In this document: one piece after another, positions 42,971 through 55,060 of the stretch
How the letters are laid out: each line of letters begins with the position of its first letter
How positions within the stretch are numbered: position 1 is the stretch's first letter
DNA from: Undaria pinnatifida
Taxonomy: Eukaryota; Sar; Phaeophyceae; Laminariales; Alariaceae
Assembly (NCBI GenBank): GCA_012845835.1
Contig: JABAKD010000004.1
Coordinates: forward strand, 62,001 to 126,000
DNA length: 64,000 nt
Direction: 5' to 3'
Notes under the pieces: model-generated
What the model was told of the DNA's origin: nothing
Seen by the model: the letters and a program-made list of their open reading frames with translations, nothing else
Database searches by the model: none
Made by a program: the position numbers and the translations under genes

Positions 42971-44245
42971 GAGCTGTTTCTGCTTGACGAGAGGCGCGAT
43001 TCTTCCGTAAAATTACGGGAATAGCGTCCAGCTGATCAGGCTGGAGGCCGTGGAGTCACCACTGGCCCGTCGCGCAGTGTCGGATCTTCTTCCTGTGCCA
43101 CTGGGGCAGACGTAGCCTGAAACACGTGGGTTAGCGTGTTAAAAGACGAAGCAGGGTCCGTAAACCCTGTGGGCGTCTTCTGGAGCGGGGCTCGGGCAAG
43201 GCAATATTATTTTTACCCGAGGAGGCTCTCTTCCGTTATGTCTCTTGGAGAAGGGAGACGAGGTAGCTAATCTTGTCGACTCCTCCTTGATGGAAAAAAA
43301 GGACAGAGCGTCCGCTGTTATCGCGAGCAAACACTGGATCGAGCCTCGCAAAAGATCTCGGTGTTTTAGTGTTGGCCTTCCCACACCTCAAATCGACCGC
43401 CACCTCGTGGTCAGAAAAAGTGTTTCGAGGGTCGACCGTCCCACACCTCAAACCGACCGCCACCGCCTGGTCAGGGAGAGGGGGGGATGCACACATACGC
43501 GTAAAAAAGGCGACGCGCCGTCGCTGCAGCTATATTGTTGCGCGGCGCGTACCTAGATGAGGAGCGCGCAAAGCGCAGGCTCCCGTGCCATGGTTGATGG
43601 GGGCGGCGTTTGGAGCGCGTACCCCCATTGCTGAGTTTATGCCGCGGCTGAGGAAAAACGGCCCTGGAAGCGCGGTTCCCGTTGCCGAACTCAGACCATG
43701 ACCGAGGGGAACGTCGCTGAAAGCGCGCGTTCTCGCCGTCGAAAAAGAAAGAAAAGAAAAAAAATACCTGGCTGGAGGAAACCACGCTTGAAGCGCTAGT
43801 TTCCGCCGCCGGTACTACGCCGTGAGAATCGTCCGCAGACGGCGTAGGAGCCCGTAGGCTCTTGACAGAGGCAATCTGTGCTGCGTTTCTGGACAGGCTA
43901 GCAACAGAACACGAGCATTTTCTGAAACCAAAATAGGTACCCCCCGACAGTGTTGTCGACGGTGCCGTACCGCCGTCGGGCTGTCGATTGCCGTTACGGA
44001 ATGTGCCAGGTTGGCGCGCACATTTATTTTCGCCCGGGTTGTGGGCTGCTCCAAAGCGCATTCGAGAAGCGGGAGCGGGGGCAGAAGAGGCGGGCGAGCG
44101 CAGGATACCATGGTGATCCGACGTGTATGTGGTATCGTTGTAACAGTTTACCTGGCCCTGATCCTGAAAGATGGCGACGATTTTTCTTGTGTTTGTTTGG
44201 GCGAGAGGATTTGTCGTCTCGGCGGTAGCAGACCATGCGTGTTTG
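42970..44245 (-). other. Gypsy internal region between gag and repeats
   Basis: A protease and RT would be expected here or just downstream; neither DSG/DTG nor YxDD was seen. A long minus frame (43471-44274) has Ser/Arg-rich low-complexity composition. A short duplicated block (CCCACACCTCAAA-CGACCGCCAC) lies at 43380-43465. Confidence 0.5.
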
Positions 44246-46310
44246 TCAACGTCGGTGTGCGTCATCGTCGCCAAGTTGGCCTAGTTCAGGGTTCAAGCAG
44301 CCACTCGCAGTAATATAAGGATGCCTACATTGCTTGAAGGAATGGTTGTCTTTGTAGCAGTTGAGGCAAAGCCCCCGGTTTTCTCGGAGGGCATCAGCGC
44401 GAGGTGAAAGGAGGCCGCTCCAAAGGGGAGGGTCGTCTGTCTTAAACGAGGCCTTAAAGGGCGAAACCTTCTGCATAATGATGCTCTTCTAGTGGCCAGC
44501 AGTTCGATGTGTGGTCAAGCCAAGGGTCAGATGAATCATCGATGGGCATGACAGTTGAATGATGGCTCGATCCCGTCTGCCACGAAAGCGACTGGGACGG
44601 CACTCGGCGCTGGCCGCGCCCATGATCGTCGGGCCGGGGCCCCGACAGGGCGCATGACCGCGCTCCCGTCGAAGAAACAGGGAGAGAAAAAAATGTTTCA
44701 CCGTTGACGGCAGGTGTCTTATTAGTCACTAAAAGCCCGCCACATAGCATCCAACGAGGCGTATGGCCGCGGGTTTGTTGCCTTCGAACCAGGGTACAAC
44801 CCAGGCAGGAGAGCCGGAAATTGCTCATTCTCCGCCACCCGAACCACCTCCAACACCACATCCGTTCCCGGAGACAAACACGCTCACTCCGCGTAGCGGT
44901 CGGCATAAGTACGCGAAACTCCACTGAAATCAGAAAAAGGCATGCCGTTACACATTCCAAAAGTATGCAACTTAGTGTAGCCCTCCTCCGTGTCAACCCC
45001 GTCGAAGTGCGTCATCAGCAGACGCAACAGGAGGGTGAAAGCCTCAGGCAGATGCTCCTCCTGCCATGGCTCTTGACACTTTTTGCCTGCTACCACGACC
45101 ACCTCGCTGTGGTCCGTGCTCGAGGACGAAGACGAGCGGGACGAGGTTGACGAGCCGTCCCACGCTGAACGTCCTCTCGCGCCATTCCTCTGCCAGAGCG
45201 GCGGCCAACTGCCCCGGTTGCTGGACCGAAGTTGTCCCCTCGGCGGCGCCCTTAGGCACACCAGCACCCGATGCGCTGTCACCCCCGCGGCGGTGGTGGT
45301 GGTCGCCACCCCCACCATTTTTGCCACCACCCCCACGGTTGCGGTCCCCGCGGTCGCGACTGTCGCGACATTTTCCCCGGTTTCGTTCTGCCAACTCTTC
45401 CTCCGGGGTCCGGCCAAAAGACAGGGTCGGGGTCCTCGTCGTGGGCTATCAGCAGGGCCTTGACGAGGGCAAGGGTCGGGGCGGCTCTCGTCTGTCTAGC
45501 ATAGGGCGTACAATCCACGCGAGCCCAGGCCGCTTCCATTGAGGACGTCCGCTTGCCGCGACGCCGGCCTCTCTGACGGGAGGAGGGCGTAGGCCATTTC
45601 CACCACCGCGGGTCGCCAACGCTGAGGAGAAGTCTACCCGCGGTGCAGACGCCATGCACGCGACGATGCCCTTGAAGAAGGCGTCGTTCCCGGGTCGTGG
45701 TCGCTGGGATGCGACACCCTGCGGGCGCGACGAAGGCAAGGGGGCCGCGGTAGCTCCCGCCGCAGCCGACGCAACTGACGACTCCCGCGCAGCGGTCTTC
45801 GCCTGCTCGATATCTCCGTCAAACCGACGTCGGCGTGCTATCGTCTGGTTGACGTCGTCGAGCGCCCGCTGGGCCCGCGCCGCCGCGTATGCCAAGACCA
45901 ACGGGGCGGCATGGGTGCCCCGGCCCCGGGAGCTCCGGGGGTGGCGCTCTGTCGAGCGCGGAGAGCCCAGGTGGCGGCGGTGGTACCCTGTCGAGCGCGG
46001 GGGGGGCAGCTGGTAGCGCTCCCCCGGGGCTGGCGAGAGCTGGCGTCGAGACGCCCCCGAGTCCGGTGGGGGTTGGTCCGTCTTCTTCTCAGCGCGAACC
46101 AGCGAATCGACCCGCTTGGTTGGTGGGAACGGGTGGAGGTATGGTGCTCCATCTTCTGTCTCGTCACCGGAACCCGCCACCGGTGGTTCCCCCCGTCTCG
46201 AGTCGCGGCATCTCGAGCGAGCTCTCCCTGTCTCGTGGGCATCCAGGTTGGGGTGCGTGGAAGACCTCAGCCAGCCCCGAGTAGCCCCCATCGTCACTGG
46301 TGGACATGGT
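44246..46310 (-). pseudogene. gag: Gypsy gag with CCHC zinc knuckle, many frame breaks
   Basis: The likely start is the ATG near 46308 (Met-Ser-Thr-Ser-Asp-Asp). The coding-like series jumps among three minus frames: an Arg/Ala-rich N-terminal part, MEAAWARVDCTPYARQTRAA near 45540, EAFTLLLRLLMTHFDGVDTE near 45040, and LLPGLYPGSKATNPRPYASL near 44800. It ends with the knuckle CLNCYKDNHSFKQC (44327-44368), a perfect C-x2-C-x4-H-x4-C. Gag should package the RNA; this copy cannot make a full protein as read. The link between the pieces is by position and composition and is partly inference. Confidence 0.65.
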
Positions 46311-46679
46311 GCCTAGGTGTAGTGAAGGGGGGGAGGGGGGGATAGGAACGACGCGTGAAGAAGCTATGGAGACAGATAAATTGTTGTGGTGTTCCTGCTC
46401 CAAGTAGCGGTATATCTGTGTTTCAGCAAACAGCAACAATATGGGCCTTGACTCCGTCCAGCCTCAGTGATGGTAGCAGCCACGTCAACTAGCCGTATAA
46501 GAGGAGTACAGCAGTAACAAGGTACCAATCATCATAACCGCAACATAAGAGCAGCGCCCAGTCTTACCGTAGGGTATATGGGTAACGCCCGCACGAACCG
46601 CAGTACAAGGAGCCAAAACTGGGCAGCACTGACCCCAACCGCAGTGCAGGGGGTGCAACACAGTAAGGGTACGTCTGCA

Positions 46680-47690
46680 GCCATCGCACTTAAACAGGCA
46701 TCATTCAACCTAGGCGGGGGGAGGTAGCACAGGAAATCGTCGCCCAAAACGCCCACGCTCATCGGACCAAAACAGGCAGCATTTAACCTAGGTGTAGTGT
46801 AGGGGTTATCACAATAAAGGGTCGCCCAACACGCCGACGCTCGTCGCACCAAAACGGGCAGCATTTAACCTAGGTGTAGTGTAGGGGGGGAGCACAGTGA
46901 AAGGTCACCCGCCACGCTGACACTTGCCGCACCAAAACAGGCAGCATTTAACCTAGGTGTAGTGTAGGGGTGGAAGCACAGTGTAAGATCGCCCAACACG
47001 CTGACACTCATCGCACCAAAACAGGCAGCATTTACCCTAGGTGTAGTGTAGGGGTGGAAGCACAGTGTAAGATCGCCCAACACGCTGACACTCATCGCAC
47101 CAAAACGGGCAGCATTTACCCTAGGTGTAGTGTAGGGGGGGAGCACAGTGTAAGATCGCCCAACACGTTGACACTCATCGCACCAAAACGGGCAGCATTT
47201 ACCCTAGGTGTAGTGTAGGGGGGGAGCACAGTGAAAGGTCACCCAACACGCTGACACTCGTCGCACCAAAACAGGCAGCATTTACCCTAGGTGTAGTGTA
47301 GGGGTGGAAGCACAGTGTAAGATCGCCCAACACGCTGACACTCATCGCACCAAAACGGGCAGCATTTACCCTAGGTGTAGTGTAGGGGGGGAGCACAGTG
47401 AAAGGTCACCCAACACGCTGACACTCGTCGCACCAAAACAGGCAGCATTTACCCTAGGTGTAGTGTAGGGGTGGAAGCACAGTGTAAGATCGCCCAACAC
47501 GCTGACACTCATCGCACCAAAACGGGCAGCATTTACCCTGGGTGTAGTGTAGGGGGGGGAGCACAGTGAAAGGTCACCCAACACGCTGACACTCGTCGCA
47601 CCAAAACGGGCAGCATTTACCCTAGGTGTAGTGTAGGGGGGAAGCACAGTGAAGGATCGCGCAGCCAACCGTATAAAAATGGGCAGCATC
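46680..47690. repeat. 83-84-bp satellite inside gypsy leader
   Basis: About eleven to twelve tandem copies of a unit containing GCAGCATTTACCCTAGGTG, AGCACAGTG and CACTCATCGCACC. Copies in the centre are nearly identical, and outer ones (46.7 and 47.65 kb) are more diverged. The 84-bp units keep a 28-residue minus-strand frame open, but the 83-bp units break it. Confidence 0.93.
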
Positions 47691-48959
47691 TGCCCCCACA
47701 GCGGTAGTGTGGTGGGGGGTAGGACAGTATACGTTCGCGCACCAACCGTATATTAAAAAAAAAACGGGCAGTATAACCCCCCAAAACAAAGTAGTTTCCC
47801 CCGACCGCACTGAAGGGGGACGGTCGCGCCTGCAGTAGTGCTGATTGCTGCAGTATCACTGCTGTGTTCACAGGTAACGGTAATTTCAACCGCACCAAGA
47901 TGGGTAGTGTAGTACCAACACCAGCTGTAGAAAAATGTGCACGCCCACAGTCGAATAGAAAGGCTGTTTGCCCCCAAAGGTACCGCATTAAACGGGCTGT
48001 TCTCCACTGCACTAGTAAAAACTGTGAAGCGCAGTATCTCCGCGAACTGTGTAGTAAGCGCTCTGTAACGGGCAGTAGCTGTCCGAACATGTGCAGAGAA
48101 GGAGAAAAATAATTTTCCAGCGTAGACCCTAGCAATATCGTAAAGGGCAGCACATGTACGGGCAGGAAGACGGCCTAACGCCCGTACAGCTGAAAAAAAA
48201 TCCGTACCCACTCCCACCGATAAAGGGACAGTTACGTTGACAGCAGTGCGGAGTGCCGCGCGGTCACAGCTGTGCATACACAGAAAGTGGTATTATAGTC
48301 CCCGCGTACCCATGAATGGGAGAATATAGGGCATCGCACACACCAACAGCCTTGCCCAAAAAAAAGCCAGCACAGAGTTTCAGCGTTCACTAGGTTCAAG
48401 TTCTAGTCACGGAGGGGCCAGGACGAAAAAAAAAAACCTCTCGAATCGAACTTGCAAGGAGCACTCGCACAGCAGTGGGGGGTGTCAGAGCTGCGGTGCT
48501 GTAACTGTGGACGCTGGGGCAGTGAAGGGTCGAGCTATGTGGTGTATGAGCAGGAGCAAAGTAGGCGGCTTGGCTGCTGTACAGTGACTTCTACAGCAGA
48601 GAATCCGGCGGTATATGGCAGGCATTGACAGCGAGCCCATTGTGCTGCACTGTAGTTGGCACCTCTGCAAAAATGATGGTGGTTGAAGCTACGCGACGGA
48701 CAGCAGTAGTGGAACGCTGTTGATCGAGAAAGATCGGAGAGGGGTCCGAGGTGCCAAATTCGTAGCTGGTACTAATTTCGGCAGGAAGGGGGCACAAGGG
48801 CAGCTGCTTGTTCGACGCACAAGAATGATCGACGTACGTACTGAAACCCATACGATAACGCGTGTACTGGAAAATTTGCCAAACGAAAAAGCCCAAACAT
48901 TCCACGAGCACCGCCTGTTTCTTCCCAGGTAGATCACAAAGGAAGGAGCCCCGACATGA
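47691..48959. other. Gypsy leader, non-repeated part
   Basis: About 1.3 kb between the satellite and the 102-bp duplication. Only short frames with atypical composition; no gene recognised. Confidence 0.5.
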
Positions 48960-49708
48960 GCTCCTAGAGCACGGTGCCCGTAGTCCAAGGGGGTCCCGCG
49001 AAGGACTCTCTGGCACCAACAGCAAGGATGTGCTGGGCGATGGGCTCTCTCAGCGAGCGAAGTCCCCTTCGAATGTCATTCGAAGGGTTGATTCCAGTAT
49101 GCTTGTCCGTGGCATGCGTGCATATGCCTCCGAGCCCCAAAGCGCGAAAAAAAAAGTACGAGTCGATGGCCGATCTTGGGGCTTGTGCTGGCAACTCGCG
49201 GATATGTGCTGTGCAACATGCTGGCAGAGCGCGGAGCAAACAAGTCTGATGGGTGGGGCTCGGGCAGTTCCTCTGCGGAGTGGTCTATGACCAGCTGGCG
49301 GTGAACTCATGCGGCCAAAGGCCGGGACGAAGGGTGTGCTCCGAAGAGCAGTGTCGTCCGCCCGTACTCGGAAAGTGTCCTCTGTGTGGTGCGTGCCCAG
49401 CAACCAACAGGAGGGACCAAAATTCGAGACGAGGAATGTGCTCCGCAGAGCAGTGTCGTCCGCACGTACTTGGAAGGTGTCGTCCGTGTGGTACGTGCGC
49501 GGCGACCAACAGGAGGGGCCCCTGCCATCTCACTGCTGTTGTGGTCGCCGTTGTAGGAGGAAGGGCGCTCCCTCCATTGAGAAGCCACCCGGGAAGGAAC
49601 AGGGGTTGTGGGCTCGATGGAAAGCAAAAGCAAAATCGCTACGAAAAAAAAATCGGAGAAACCGGAAGAACGCTGCCACAATAGCACATCAAGCTCGACG
49701 ACGCCACT
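48960..49708. repeat. Gypsy leader with 102-bp tandem duplication
   Basis: Within the leader, a 102-bp unit (GTGCTCCG(A/C)AGAGCAGTGTCG start) occurs twice at 49337-49540. Plus-strand frames across it are repeat-generated and have no supported function. Confidence 0.7.
49694..49707 (-). other. Candidate primer binding site of gypsy element
   Basis: Two bases inside the 5' LTR the minus strand reads TGGCGTCGTCGAGC. A TGG start fits complementarity to a tRNA 3' CCA end. The tRNA was not identified. Confidence 0.5.
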
Positions 49709-49978
49709 TGTTAAATTAATAGGTGGGGGACACAGAGTGCCCCCTGCAGGTCTGCCAATTGGGTAGGTCCTCGGAGAGTACTCACTTTCGTTCCTTCGTA
49801 GAGATGTAGCTTTATTCGTTTCCACCAGAGCCCGGGATAGCTTCTGAGATCGGAGGCGCGTGCCTCCGATCTAATTCCTAACTTCCCCGAATATAAACCG
49901 CCAACCTTATCATACGAAACCCATCCAAATGATCTCAAATTCGGATACCTACAGGCCTTTCGAGGCCGTATCTTAACA
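49709..49978 (-). repeat. 5' LTR of gypsy element
   Basis: 270 bp with TGTTAA/TTAACA inverted ends. It differs from the other LTR mainly near 49790-49797 and 49846-49854. The outer flank is CTTA. Confidence 0.93.
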
Positions 49979-49982
49979 CTTA

Positions 49983-50230
49983 AGTTAGGAGATAGCCTTA
50001 GCGTAGGATTTCCTGGCAGAATGTTGGTATTCAGAATGCCGTTTTACCCGTGGCAGTTATTGATCATGGCATTTGGGATTTTGCCGTTTTACCATCACAA
50101 TGATGAACGGTGGAATTTGGGCTTGCTGTCTTACCTTGGCATGATATATTATGGAAATGGGATTTGCGGTTCTACCTGACAAATCGTGGTAAGCTGTTCG
50201 GGACCTCCTATCGTATCGCGCACCGAATAG
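49983..50230. other. Right flank of gypsy element
   Basis: Contains TTGCCGT..TTACC words repeated at about 60-70-bp spacing. Nothing else recognised. Confidence 0.4.
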
Positions 50231-50660
50231 GGGAGTTGTTTATGGTATGCCGTGGTTTGATACTAGTCTGAAGATATTTGGGCGTTTCGCATATATATTA
50301 TGAGATTTCGTATTATGTGTCGAGGCATTATTTGGTATATGCTTCGGAGAATGGAACTGCCTCCCCCGAGAGGTAGTCGTGATGATAACGAAGATACGAC
50401 CAGGGCTTTGATGACAAGATACTGCCCGTATATATGAGAGGGTGGAACGTGACGACAGGTACGGCTCACCTCTGTGTGGTGTATGTGTGTGTGGAGCCCT
50501 TGACGACAGGTGCTGAGCTTCTTATGTGTGGGTGTGTGTTCGAGAGTCCAGGGTAACCAGGTGCGGCTCTGTTTTTAATATGTTGTGCTCTCCTCACCTA
50601 CTCCATCGGGGCACGCCGCGTGGTTACATAGAACACGTTATACAGCAAGGCAGTAGTTAA
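50231..50660 (+). repeat. Dispersed repeat family Q, copy 2
   Basis: Direct copy of 33184-33565 with the same block order, ending CACGTTATACAGCAAG. The two copies lie on either side of the gypsy element. Confidence 0.85.
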
Positions 50661-51467
50661 GTACTCGCTATTTGTCAGTTAATAAATTGATTAGTGGTAT
50701 TTTATAGTTGATACAAGATTTCCTTCGGAGCCGTGTTTTAGTGACGGAGTTGACGCAAGGTATAAGAAGGCCCAAATCAACATGTGTCTGATTTTCTCGT
50801 GTATCTGTAGTTTGCGTATTTGGTTCGTATGTACACCAGACCAGGCATATACATATATACAAGGGTCGGGCGGGGCCGCCTCCATAATTGTTACGCAAAA
50901 AGGACGTAGCTAAAAGAGAGGAAGGCAATGGACCGTACCAAGAGGTTGAGGTGCTACATGTATTTTGAAGCATATGCTTTTGAAATTGTGGGCTTTGTCG
51001 GTAGTGGGTTTGCTCACAGGTGTGTGTGAAGGTAGATGTTGGTGCACTGCATAGAGGAATTGGAAAGACACAACGAACCGCACATAAGGAGGTTGTCTAT
51101 GGTAGGGAGCACTGCTGTGGTGTTTGCTATGGCTCAAGAATTCTGGATTAATTTGTCACGTGTACACCTCTTCCCTGTTGTTCAAAATATCAATAAAATA
51201 CAAGTATGTCACAAGCGGCCCCCGACCGCGTGACGGTGGCATTTGAAACTCCCTACCTACCTCTTATGAAACCCCTCCAAAGTTTTTATGAATCTGGCCA
51301 ACCCGGATTCGGATAGCCCCGCTCCCTTTTTCTGCGGGGCTATCTACCTCTCACACCATAAGGCGGCCTGAACTAACAGTACTACTATAAACTACTGTGT
51401 TTGTGCAAGCGCTGCAGAGACTACTTCACCCCCTTCCCCTACTTCCCTTACGTATGTCATAAAAGCC
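50661..51467. other. Stretch with a strong hairpin
   Basis: No gene recognised. At 51312-51344 an 11-bp perfect stem (GATAGCCCCGC/GCGGGGCTATC) with an 11-base loop stands out. Confidence 0.5.
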
Positions 51468-52350
51468 CTAGACTTCCATCTTCCTGCGCGCTGGGTTGGC
51501 AACTCCGAAGTACCTTGCGCCGCTAGCTGCCCCTCCCCCCCCGATTATTCCCGAGTGTAGCGCAAACTGCATGGGGTCTCTACCGCTGCATCCTACTATC
51601 AAAAGCAACGCGGCCACCGCTTCCGTATTAGTGAAAACTTTCCAACTACGCGACGTGGCCCGGACTGGCAGCGGTGCCGCCCCCGGCAGCTGGGGATCCA
51701 CGTCGAGCAATTCCAGCAGAAGTTTGAAGGCCCCAATCGACACACCCCCATCTTCCTCTCGTTGGACAACCGCGTACGCGTAATCGTGCACTCTGCTCTT
51801 TTTAATCGCACTTCGAAGCCACAAATCTGTTCTGCCCTGCGGTGGCGGTCGATCTGTTACCGAACTCAACCTGTACTCCTCAGCGCGATAAAGTTAGGCA
51901 CTCTCGCGTCAAACAAAACTTTGGATAAACTACGCACGCTCTGCGCAACAGAAAATATGACACCGCGAGTCCTGACCACATGACACGCCCACCGTCTTCC
52001 ATACTTGCGAGTGCTTGTCGGCCTTGTGATAACAATGACCGCGACATCGGTAATCTAAAATGTGCTTTCTTTTTTCACATGCCGTGCGCCCGGTCTATCC
52101 TCTTTCCCACAGCTGTTGTCATGCAGTGCGACATCGGCAACTCCCATCCTACAAATATTTTAAAGAAGTTGATTGCGGCTAAGTATCCTCTAACAGTAGA
52201 CTGCCAATTATTATGCACGAATCAGCGAGACCCCATAAATCCGAGCAGGCCAGACAACACTTCCTTGGGGTCAGCGAGCGTGTGCAACCACGGTTCTTTT
52301 CCCTACGCCTGTCTCTCTTTTACCCAGGTGTCCCACTTCGCTAGATAGGT
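51468..52350 (-). pseudogene. DIRS-type tyrosine recombinase remnant
   Basis: In minus frames near 52290-52080 the peptide FVHNNWQSTVRGYLAAINFF and ELPMSHCMTTAVGKRIDRAHG matches the core-binding part of DIRS-like tyrosine recombinases, interrupted by a UGA. Downstream, 51869-51468 has KVFTNTEAVAALLL and DPMQFALHSGIIGGGGA, resembling the HxxR region, with Arg apparently changed. An RNase H fragment lies upstream on the same strand, the order expected for DIRS elements. Decayed; no termini found. Confidence 0.6.
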
Positions 52351-52723
52351 TTTCTGCGTTCTCTTCCCGACTGAACCGAGCTCGAGCGTTTCAATCAATT
52401 GCGCTACCTCGTCCTTTTGTTTTCCCTTGTTGTTCCCTGTTCATGAAGGGGCGCGAGCGAACAGTAGACACAGTAGAAGCGAACGATGAACACAATAAAA
52501 GTGCATGCCGTATGTTGATCGAGGGGCATACCCCCTTACGCACGCGAAACTACCTGGTTGTGCGCCGCTCATTATGTCCCACAAACAAAATCGTAATGAT
52601 TGTTGAGAATGTTTTTTGTCTGTAGTACGGTATCGATAACTTACTCCTCGTTCGAATGTCTTGTTCCGGCCAGTCGCTAGAGCTCGTGAGCCCCCTGACC
52701 TTGTCCGCCAGGATCACACGAGG

Positions 52724-52927
52724 TCAACCGGAGATACCATCAGCTAGCGTGTTCCGCACGCCGGGGATGTCTTTTGCAATGTGGTTCCAGCCCCCCTTGA
52801 TTTCAAGACGCCCGAGTATTCTCATGAGCAAGCATGCTCGTTTGTCCCTCACCCCCCCGCATCGGGAGATCCAAGATACTGCTGCCGTGTTATCACTGCG
52901 CATCAGAATATGTTGATAGATCTCCAA
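52724..52927 (-). pseudogene. RNase H fragment of DIRS-like element
   Basis: A 67-residue minus frame reads MRSDNTAAVSWISRCGG and ends in HIAKDIPGVRNTLADGISG, the DNTAA and N-x2-AD motifs of retroelement RNase H. It lies about 370 bp upstream of the recombinase remnant. The RT polymerase part was not recognised upstream. Confidence 0.7.
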
Positions 52928-52929
52928 AA

Positions 52930-55060
52930 GTGTACACGTAGCTGGCGCGGGGACGCGTGATGATGACTCAAGACGGTGACACAGAACTCTTTTTTATATT
53001 ATCCAGCCGTCAAGCCTGACTCGGTCTCATATGGAGCAAAACAACGAGTGAACGCTCATGGCAAATCATGCCGGGAAACATCCGGCTAAACAGTCCCCTT
53101 ACACCGTATACATGAATCCCTTACCAACGTATGAAACTCCACGATATAAGATGGATCATAACCGTCATATTCATGAGGACAACCAACATCCCCCCTCCTC
53201 ATTATACATCACGGACACACTTAATACCCCCCCTGCTTTGTGCATGACAAGGCATGACATCGCAGGGTTGATACATCGTCATATCGTAATGAACTCGCAT
53301 CAAACTCAGAATCCCAACAAACTCTAAACCAAGATTCCAGTCCTCAATTCAATAACTCTCGAAAAGCATTGCCACGTGAAAAGGACAATATTTTTATTCT
53401 CGGAAATGAACAGGTAAAAACGACGCAATTATCGAAAATTGACTCTAATAAACTCCGTTATTCCCGATTTCCTCGAGATACTAGTACCCAGCACGGGGGC
53501 TACGAGCTGAACAAGGAAAAAAAAACTCCGTATTATTACGCGAAAACGTAAACAACCGCAGAAACTCGATTTAATCGTACGCTGCACACTGCACGGCAAA
53601 AGCACTCCCCTCCTCCGTGCATGACGAAATGTGTAGCACACGTAGCGGCGTGATGTTGCACTGCTCAAAAACTCAAACTCGAACAACCAAATATCCCCCC
53701 CCCCAAAAAAAAGCTCCCTCAACAATGGAAGTCACACGTTGATGTGCTTCGAGTTCGACGTGCACACTGGGTTTTGTGCCAGGTTCTTCGCCCCCTCGTT
53801 ATCCTCGAAAACTGCAATGTACGTCGTACCAAACCCCGGGACAATAAAATCCACACATACCGCGAAAACATCGCCATCTTAATGTTCTCTGCCAGAATGA
53901 ACCGGCACTGTCCAATACCTGGTACGGCGGTACCGACTCAAACAAACATAGTATTCAACTCGCAAAACCAAACCATGGTACCTCGTTATTCCTGACGAGT
54001 ATGGATAACATCGGTGCCATACATACTCCAAGCAAGCATGGGGTAAGTCCGCGCGATCAGACAACGCATGAACAACGCGTCAGCGGGACAATACTCAAGT
54101 CACGAATACTCGAACCAAACCGAACGCGCCTCTGCGCAGCTCATGATATGTTCCATCTCGTGCGGTTTGCCATTGGCCGAGATTTGTCATACCAATAATA
54201 AACAAGCCTCATCCTATAACAAAAACAAGAAAAACAATCAATTCCATGTCAAGCAGGCTTACAATCAAAGTTCAAACAACAAAATCACAATCACCCAGCA
54301 TCATACCCATTCATTTCAATCCCAATGCCCCAAACACTACTGCTGGTGGTCCCTCCGCTGCGGCAGCCTCTTCCCAGTCCCATGGCATCGCCGCAGCTCG
54401 GGCACTCCAGCCTACCCTCCTGAATGAAGCAGCCGTTCCTGGCGCAATATTGACTCCACACAAGCACCGGATGGATCGTGAAATCGAGCGACTAGGTCGG
54501 CATAGGTTGAAGTGCTCTTTTCATCAAGAATCCCTCGCACATGCTCAGTTGCCCTGTTTTCAGATCGCTCACCAAGAGCCCTCTATACTCATACCCGTTT
54601 CACCTGCATGAATATCTTCAGCAATGGCAGTATCGCAATGCCACATTGGGGGGTAATCTACTGCTGTGCAATGATCCGCAACGCAGACAGTATCTGGGCG
54701 TATCATATACTGGCAGGCAAGTCAACGTGCAATCGATCGTTCTGGTAAAGCATTCGTACTCGTATCCTCTTGTATTGATAACTACCAACAGACGTGCGGA
54801 CAGCACGGGATGTACTGCCGCACTGCATGCTGTTTCTGCGCTACATATATATGGGGAACGTCACACGTCAAAGACATGCTGGGTACATCAGTCGACGGCA
54901 CTCTTGCCCCTTGACGGACAGCTTTCAAGGACTTATACACCCATTCCTACTGCTGTAGTCCAAAAATACCTTGACGGGAAAAAACTGCTCCTAGAATGCC
55001 GATGCAAGTACAAAATGCTTTGCATGCAACTATAATCAAAGATACTGTAGATGCAAAATA
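52930..55060. other. Stretch with two unassigned plus-strand ORFs
   Basis: At 54246-54611 a Met-initiated plus frame (MSSRLTIKVQTTKSQSPS, then ILTPHKHRMDREIERLGRHR) has ordinary composition. It overlaps a second frame, 54541-55035 (LGGNLLLCNDPQRRQYLGV), as if a frameshift joined them. No family recognised. The remainder is AT-rich without genes. Confidence 0.35.

Larger units (their letters stand above)
36848..49978 (-). mobile_element. 13.1-kb Ty3/gypsy chromovirus-type element with NADAR domain
   Basis: LTRs of 269-270 bp (36848-37116 and 49709-49978), starting TGTTAA and ending TTAACA, are flanked by a 4-bp target duplication CTTA (36844-36847 and 49979-49982). The LTRs differ at about eight bases plus one indel, so the insertion is older than the copia element. 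Minus-strand order is leader with satellite, gag, 230-bp repeats, NADAR domain, RNase H remnant, repeat spacer, integrase, GPY/F, chromodomain, Tudor-like domain. No protease or RT palm (YxDD) was found. It must rely on proteins from other elements, if it is mobile at all. Confidence 0.9.

Noticed and set aside
46865-47689. Minus-strand frames with repeated 28-residue units
   Set aside because: They follow the 84-bp satellite unit and break at 83-bp units. There is no sign of coding selection.
46680-47690. CRISPR-like array
   Set aside because: The units are tandem and nearly fully conserved, with no unique spacers, in a eukaryotic retroelement.
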